From an uncultured Coriobacteriaceae bacterium (lineage in GTDB: Bacteria > Actinomycetota > Coriobacteriia > Coriobacteriales > Atopobiaceae), in NCBI GenBank assembly GCA_900551595.1, contig URWR01000002.1, positions 1 through 29,907 on the forward strand: DNA of 29,907 bases, written 5' to 3'. The translations under genes were made by a program, and so were the position numbers. A model generated the notes under the pieces. That model worked only from the letters and a program-made list of their open reading frames with translations, did not search any database and was not told the origin of the DNA. Shown piece after piece: positions 26,714 to 29,907 of this stretch; within the stretch, counting starts at the first letter, position 1, and each line of letters opens with the position of its first letter.

Positions 26714-26789
26714 TGGTGGGCCCAGAGGGATTCGAACCCCCAACCCAGGGATTATGAGTCCCCTGCGCTAACCGTTGCGCCAAGAGCCC
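26714..26789 (-). tRNA. tRNA with CAT anticodon (elongator Met or Ile2), integration target
   Basis: The minus strand folds as a full tRNA: 5' GGGCTCT, D stem GCGC/GCGC, anticodon loop CTCATAA, T loop TTCGAAT, encoded CCA. The anticodon stem lacks the three G-C pairs next to the loop seen in initiator tRNA. Elongator Met and lysidine-modified Ile cannot be told apart with certainty. The 7-66 pair is a T-T mismatch. Its 3' part (26714-26758) is the right attachment site of the integrated element. Confidence 0.88.
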
Positions 26790-27015
26790 TTATGAACGGT
26801 GAATGCAATTCTAACAAAGGCAACTCAGGCCAAATTTCTTCGCTTCACGTCGTGAAATACTACCATGCACAAGCAAGTCGCACAACGCAAGATCAAATCC
26901 GATGCTAAACAACAGCTAATCTAGGCGCATCGCGGAAAAGACGTGTTTTAGAAAAAGTTAAAGCCTATATTTCAGGGCTCCAACATATTTATGCGTGAAA
27001 TCAACCTGATGTCAT

Positions 27016-27173
27016 TTCAAAACCATGCCTGTTTACTACGACGGATCGGCGACCCCTGAGCAACGTGTGTTCTCCGTTTGCAAAACCGCAGGTAGGGAGC
27101 CCGCCGGTTACGCCAAAAGGCGAGTGTTGTCGGACATTCCTAATTCATCGTAGTAAACCGGCATGGTTTTGAA
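27016..27173. mobile_element. 158-bp MITE-like inverted-repeat element
   Basis: The ends (27016-27041 and 27148-27173) are 26-bp inverted repeats matching at 25 positions, reading AAAACCATGCC-GTTTACTACGA inward from the left. The interior is non-coding and GC-rich. There is no transposase. It sits exactly where the moderate-GC DNA gives way to GC-rich DNA. It may be a non-autonomous element or a dispersed intergenic repeat of a Collinsella-like genome; flanking target duplications are not obvious. Confidence 0.6.
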
Positions 27174-27367
27174 GCGCAGGGGAGGGGCGCTTCGCAATCG
27201 GACTCGATAATGGGTCTGGTGGCGTACGGAAAACCCTGTTGAACGGGGCGGTTCGTGTTCCGCGTGCCAAGTCGGCCGGCGTACGGGCCGTGCGGGGGCC
27301 AGGCGCCCCGCGGGCTAGCGCGGTCCCGTGTGCGCCGGCGATCACGAAAGTTTTTCCAAAATTGTCC

Positions 27368-27396
27368 TTGCATCGGCGGGGGAGTTCCCGTATAGT
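27368..27396 (+). promoter_or_regulatory. Promoter of tRNA-Ala
   Basis: TTGCAT (27368-27373) and TATAGT (27391-27396) lie exactly 17 bp apart, and the tRNA begins 12 nt after the -10. Confidence 0.75.
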
Positions 27397-27408
27397 ACTT
27401 CTTCGCAC

Positions 27409-27481
27409 GGGGGCGTAGCTCAGCTGGGAGAGCGCTTGACTGGCAGTCAAGAGGTCAGGGGTTCGATCCCCCTCGTCTCCA
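27409..27481 (+). tRNA. tRNA-Ala (anticodon GGC)
   Basis: The acceptor stem GGGGGCG pairs with CGTCTCC (two G-U pairs), the anticodon loop CTGGCAG presents GGC, and the T loop is TTCGATC. The CCA end is not encoded (ACCC follows), unlike the other two tRNAs in the window. This fits the idea that the DNA comes from a different genome. Confidence 0.93.
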
Positions 27482-27495
27482 CCCGAGCATTGAAT

Positions 27496-27525
27496 GAGGC
27501 TCCAACGCAAGTTGGGGCCTTTTTT
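27496..27525 (+). terminator. Rho-independent terminator of tRNA-Ala
   Basis: GGCTCCAAC and GTTGGGGCC form a 9-bp stem (one G-T pair) with a GCAA loop, followed by six T. Confidence 0.88.
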
Positions 27526-27556
27526 CATATAGGCACACAAGGTCAAAGGCGGCACC

Positions 27557-29191
27557 ATGATCCTCCTGGTCGACAAGATCGAAAAAAGCTTCGGCGCGCG
27601 CGTCCTCTTTAGCGGCGCGTCCTTCCAGATCAACCCCGGCGAGCGCTTTGCGCTCGTGGGACCCAACGGCGCCGGAAAAACCACCATGCTAAAGATCATC
27701 ATGGGCATCGACAGCCCCGACGCCGGCCAGGTCCAGTACTCCAAGGACTGCCAGGTGGGCTACCTAGAGCAGGAAACTAACCTGGAGCAAAAGGACACCA
27801 CGATCCTCGCTGAGGTCATGGCCGCAGCAAAGGAAATCCGCCGCATGGGCGAGCGCGCCAACGAGCTGCAGGCCCAGATCACTGAGCTCTCCGAGCAAGG
27901 CAAGGACGTCGACGCGCTCCTTAACGAGTACGGCCAGGTCCAGGACCGCTTTGAGCACCTGGGCGGCTACGAGCTCGAGAGCAACGCCCGCAAGATCCTG
28001 TCCGGTCTCGGCTTTAAAGTCACCGACTTTGAGCGCCCGTGCTCCGAGTTCTCGGGCGGCTGGCAGATGCGCATCGCTCTCGCTAAGCTCTTCCTGCGCC
28101 ACCCAGACCTGCTGCTGCTCGACGAGCCCACTAACCACCTGGACCTCGAGAGCGTCCACTGGCTACGCGGCTTTATCGCCAACTACGACGGCGCCGTCCT
28201 CATCGTCAGTCACGACCGCGCCTTTATGGACGCCTGCGTCGACCACGTCGCCGCGCTCGAGAACCGCCGCGTGACCACCTACACCGGCAACTACAGCAGC
28301 TACCTCAAGCAGCGCGAGGACAATTTGGAGCAGATGCGCGCCAAGCGTGCTGCCCAGGAGCGCGACATCGCCCATATGCAGGTCTTCGTCGACAAGTTCC
28401 GCTACAAGCCCACCAAGGCCGCCCAGGCGCAGGAGCGCATCCGCAAGATCGAGCAGATCAAAAAGGAGCTCGTCATCCTGCCCGAGGGCCATAAGCACAT
28501 CGACTTTAAGTTCCCCGACCCGCCGCGCTCGGGCGACATGGTTGTGGGCCTCGAGGGTGTATCCAAGTCCTACGGCGACAAGCACATCTACAGCGACATC
28601 GACCTCAAGCTCTACCGCGGCGAGCACGTGGCGTTCGTCGGCCCTCACGGCGCCGGTAAGGCCACCCTCATGAAGATCCTCGCTGGTCTGGAGCCGCCCA
28701 CTACCGGCACCCGAGACCTGGGCACTAACGTGGGCGTGGCCTACTACGCCCAGCACGCGCTCGAGGGCATGACCGAGTCCAACACCGTCCTGCAAGAGAT
28801 CGACACCGTTACGCCCAAGTGGACCGTGCCGCAGCAGCGCAGCCTGCTGGGTGCCTTCCTATTTAGCGACAACGACGCAATCGAAAATCAGGTCCGCGTC
28901 CTCTCCGGCGGCGAAAAGGTCAGATGCATGATAAGCAAGATGATGCTTTCGGGCGCAAACTTCCTCGTGCTCGATCAGCCGACAAATCACCTCGACCTTG
29001 AGAGCATTGCCGCGCTCAACAACGGCCTTGAGGCATTTAAATACAACATCATTTTCTCAAGCCACGACCACCAGCTCACGCAGACGGTCGCAAACCGCAT
29101 AATCGAGATCACCGACGACGGCATAATCGACCGCATGTGCTCCTTCGACGAATACATGAACCTCACCGGCGGCACGATCCCCGAAAGGTAA
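27557..29191 (+). CDS. Mosaic ABC-F ATPase: Uup-like N-terminal three quarters, YkpA-like end
   Basis: The 544-residue product has NBD1 with an intact Walker A (GPNGAGKT), FSGGWQMR and [12 protein letters not shown], and the same linker as the ABC-F at 4387-6393 ([16 protein letters not shown]). Up to about residue 436 (LLGAFLF) it is a close relative of that protein with very GC-rich codons. From SDNDAIENQ onward both codon use and sequence change to the YkpA/YbiT type (LSGGEKVRCMISKMMLSGAN, DLESIAALNNGL), and the C-terminal coiled coil of the first ABC-F is missing. In NBD2 the Walker A Ser is Ala (GPHGAGKAT, A369) and the catalytic Glu is Gln (LDQPTNHLD, Q474). The ribosome binding site AGGCGG is moderate. 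It may be a true recombinant or an assembly join inside a conserved gene family. Confidence 0.85.
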   Translation: MILLVDKIEKSFGARVLFSGASFQINPGERFALVGPNGAGKTTMLKIIMGIDSPDAGQVQYSKDCQVGYLEQETNLEQKDTTILAEVMAAAKEIRRMGERANELQAQITELSEQGKDVDALLNEYGQVQDRFEHLGGYELESNARKILSGLGFKVTDFERPCSEFSGGWQMRIALAKLFLRHPDLLLLDEPTNHLDLESVHWLRGFIANYDGAVLIVSHDRAFMDACVDHVAALENRRVTTYTGNYSSYLKQREDNLEQMRAKRAAQERDIAHMQVFVDKFRYKPTKAAQAQERIRKIEQIKKELVILPEGHKHIDFKFPDPPRSGDMVVGLEGVSKSYGDKHIYSDIDLKLYRGEHVAFVGPHGAGKATLMKILAGLEPPTTGTRDLGTNVGVAYYAQHALEGMTESNTVLQEIDTVTPKWTVPQQRSLLGAFLFSDNDAIENQVRVLSGGEKVRCMISKMMLSGANFLVLDQPTNHLDLESIAALNNGLEAFKYNIIFSSHDHQLTQTVANRIIEITDDGIIDRMCSFDEYMNLTGGTIPER

Positions 29192-29195
29192 AGAT

Positions 29196-29668
29196 ATGAG
29201 CAAAGGCAAAAGACCCATCCTGATAATCGTTTTCGCCCTGTACTGCGCGGCCTTGGCGTATCTTACGCTGCTCAAGGGCATCGGCGCAACGTTTGACATG
29301 ACCTATGCCGAGTATATTAAGGCAAACAGCAATGTCATCCCGTTTTTCAGCTTTTATGTTTTCATCACGACGCCGTATAAGTCTGCGGTCGTTGTCAAAT
29401 ATTTTATCATAAACCTCGGGGATCGACCAAAACCCTCGCCGGCAATCTGCTGCTGTTTCTGCCGTGGGGCCTGCTGCTGCCGAGCATAGCAGGAAGGCTG
29501 CGCGGCTTCGGACGATTTTTTGCTTTTACCTCGATCGTCATAATTGTCATCGAGCTTTTGCAGCTGTTTTTGATGCTCGGAAGCGCGGATATTGAGGACT
29601 ATCTTTTGAACATCATCGGAGCTGTGACAGGTTTTTTCCTTTACCGAAAGCTCGATTTTCTGCACTGA
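29196..29668 (+). pseudogene. VanZ-like membrane protein, frameshifted
   Basis: The first part (29196 to about 29432) reads as a membrane segment (PILIIVFALYCAALAYLTLL) followed by SNVIPFFSFYVF, and ends near KYFIINLGDRPK. The rest continues in another frame with GNLLLFLPWGLLLP, two hydrophobic helices and ADIEDYLLNIIGAVTGFFLY, matching the VanZ pattern. Adding one A to the A4 run at 29429-29432 restores a single frame of about 157 residues. The cause may be a sequencing or assembly error or a real mutation. VanZ-like proteins are membrane proteins, one of which gives low-level teicoplanin resistance; most have no known role. GAAAGG precedes the ATG, 4 nt after the ABC-F stop. Confidence 0.8.
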
Positions 29669-29675
29669 TAGAAGT

Positions 29676-29705
29676 AAAAAAGCACCCCGTGGGGGGTGCT
29701 TTTTT
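29676..29705. terminator. Bidirectional Rho-independent terminator
   Basis: GCACCCC and GGGGTGC form a 7-bp stem with a four-base loop, flanked by six A and six T. It serves the VanZ-like gene from the left and the convergent acetyltransferase from the right. Confidence 0.9.
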
Positions 29706-29907
29706 CATGTTTCTATACCTGCCTTGCGCAGCGTTTCGGCACTAAGTTCGGAAAACGGAATTATATCCCGCGGCGTGTCCGGATGCTCACCGAGGAGCTT
29801 TTCCATCCACACCATGTCGTACCATGTTCCGAATTTATAGCCACACTTATAAAACCTGCCGACCATGCGGTATCCGAGGTGCTCGTGATATTCGGCGCTG
29901 TTATTGG
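29705..29907 (-). CDS. GNAT acetyltransferase, phosphinothricin acetyltransferase-like (partial, N-terminus off the right edge)
   Basis: The visible 66 C-terminal residues include EYHEHLGYRMVGRFYKCGYKFGTWYDMVWMEK. The pattern H-x-x-L-G-[YF] ... G-x-K-F-G-x-W-x-D-x-x-W-M-E-K is the typical end of the Pat/phosphinothricin N-acetyltransferase branch of GNAT enzymes, which move an acetyl group from acetyl-CoA to an amine. A short tail ends at TGA 29707-29705, within the shared terminator. The true substrate cannot be told. Codon use resembles the neighbouring VanZ-like gene and not the Coriobacteriia part of the window. Confidence 0.85.
   Translation of the reverse strand, partial: NNSAEYHEHLGYRMVGRFYKCGYKFGTWYDMVWMEKLLGEHPDTPRDIIPFSELSAETLRKAGIET

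Larger units (their letters stand above)
24343..26758. mobile_element. Small tRNA-integrated element with decayed integrase and intact NYN nuclease gene
   Basis: The element lies between an intact tRNA 3' end (26714-26758) and an imperfect copy of the same segment (24343-24387). A degenerate tyrosine recombinase gene sits beside the intact tRNA, the usual layout of tRNA-integrated islands. The inner cargo is reduced to one intact gene (24827-25516) and a short possible ORF on the other strand. With the integrase inactivated, the element is probably fixed. Confidence 0.75.

Noticed and set aside
26550..26783. Minus-strand ORF with WVGGSNPSGPT-like sequence
   Set aside because: It is a translation through the CAT tRNA gene and flanking integrase DNA; such peptides are common database artefacts.
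26844..26856. Perfect 13-bp palindrome TTCACGTCGTGAA as a possible operator
   Set aside because: No promoter or gene start is close enough; chance cannot be excluded.
27328..27612. Plus-strand ORF with GGVAQLGERLTGSQEVRGSIPL
   Set aside because: It reads directly through tRNA-Ala; a classical artefact.
27145..27744. Minus-strand ORF of 199 codons with GDEGDRTPDLL
   Set aside because: The motif is a known false peptide from antisense tRNA sequence; the rest is antisense to the ABC-F start and GC-rich intergenic DNA.
27764..28795. Long antisense ORFs opposite the GC-rich ABC-F gene
   Set aside because: High GC in third codon positions opens antisense frames; they show low-complexity Ala/Val/Leu runs and no family.

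Overview
The window looks like a metagenomic contig dominated by a moderate-GC member of the Coriobacteriia (Atopobium/Lancefieldella/Olsenella-like). The evidence is the fused cytidylate kinase-acyltransferase, the scpA-scpB-rluB chromosome-maintenance operon, and the very large Cna_B-type surface protein. Taxonomy is inferred from gene content and codon use, not from a search. Composition changes twice near the right end. From about 27,000 to 28,860 the DNA is strongly GC-rich and Collinsella-like. From about 28,860 to the end it looks like a Clostridia genome (YkpA-type ABC-F end, VanZ-like protein, GNAT acetyltransferase). Both changes may be assembly joins, so the last 3 kb should not be assumed to belong to the same organism as the rest.

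Positions 1-6870 are one tightly packed minus-strand operon: VOC protein, ABC-F ATPase, YggT-like membrane protein, M50 site-2-type protease, ScpA, ScpB, RluB-type pseudouridine synthase, and the Cmk-PlsC fusion that runs off the left edge. Genes overlap or nearly touch throughout. Positions 6974-11306 form a second minus-strand cluster devoted to the cell envelope: a Tat-type GH3 (NagZ-like) lipoprotein, a zinc-ribbon/TM/PASTA/C-type-lectin protein, a Tat-type amidase lipoprotein, and a zinc-ribbon/TM/YARHG protein. The two zinc-ribbon proteins share the same cytoplasmic and membrane module but carry different outer domains and bracket the amidase. This is the strongest candidate here for an undescribed envelope-sensing and remodelling system.

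A tRNA-Val(CAC) gene with promoter and terminator (11363-11524) separates this cluster from a giant plus-strand gene (11888-23356). It encodes a 3822-residue sortase-anchored protein with about 22 Ig-like modules (12 Cna_B type, then 10 SpaA type) and an IPKTGD cell-wall sorting signal. It ends at a strong terminator and is followed by two small membrane-protein genes.

Positions 24343-26758 are a small integrated element flanked by copies of the 3' part of a CAT-anticodon tRNA. It holds a decayed tyrosine-recombinase gene next to the intact tRNA, a possible 51-residue ORF, and one intact NYN-domain nuclease gene. That gene has its own TTGACA promoter and a terminator-like hairpin directly in front of its ribosome binding site. 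Right of the tRNA come a 158-bp MITE-like inverted-repeat element, a GC-rich tRNA-Ala(GGC) with promoter and terminator, a mosaic ABC-F gene, a frameshifted VanZ-like gene, a bidirectional terminator, and the C-terminal part of a phosphinothricin-acetyltransferase-like GNAT gene.
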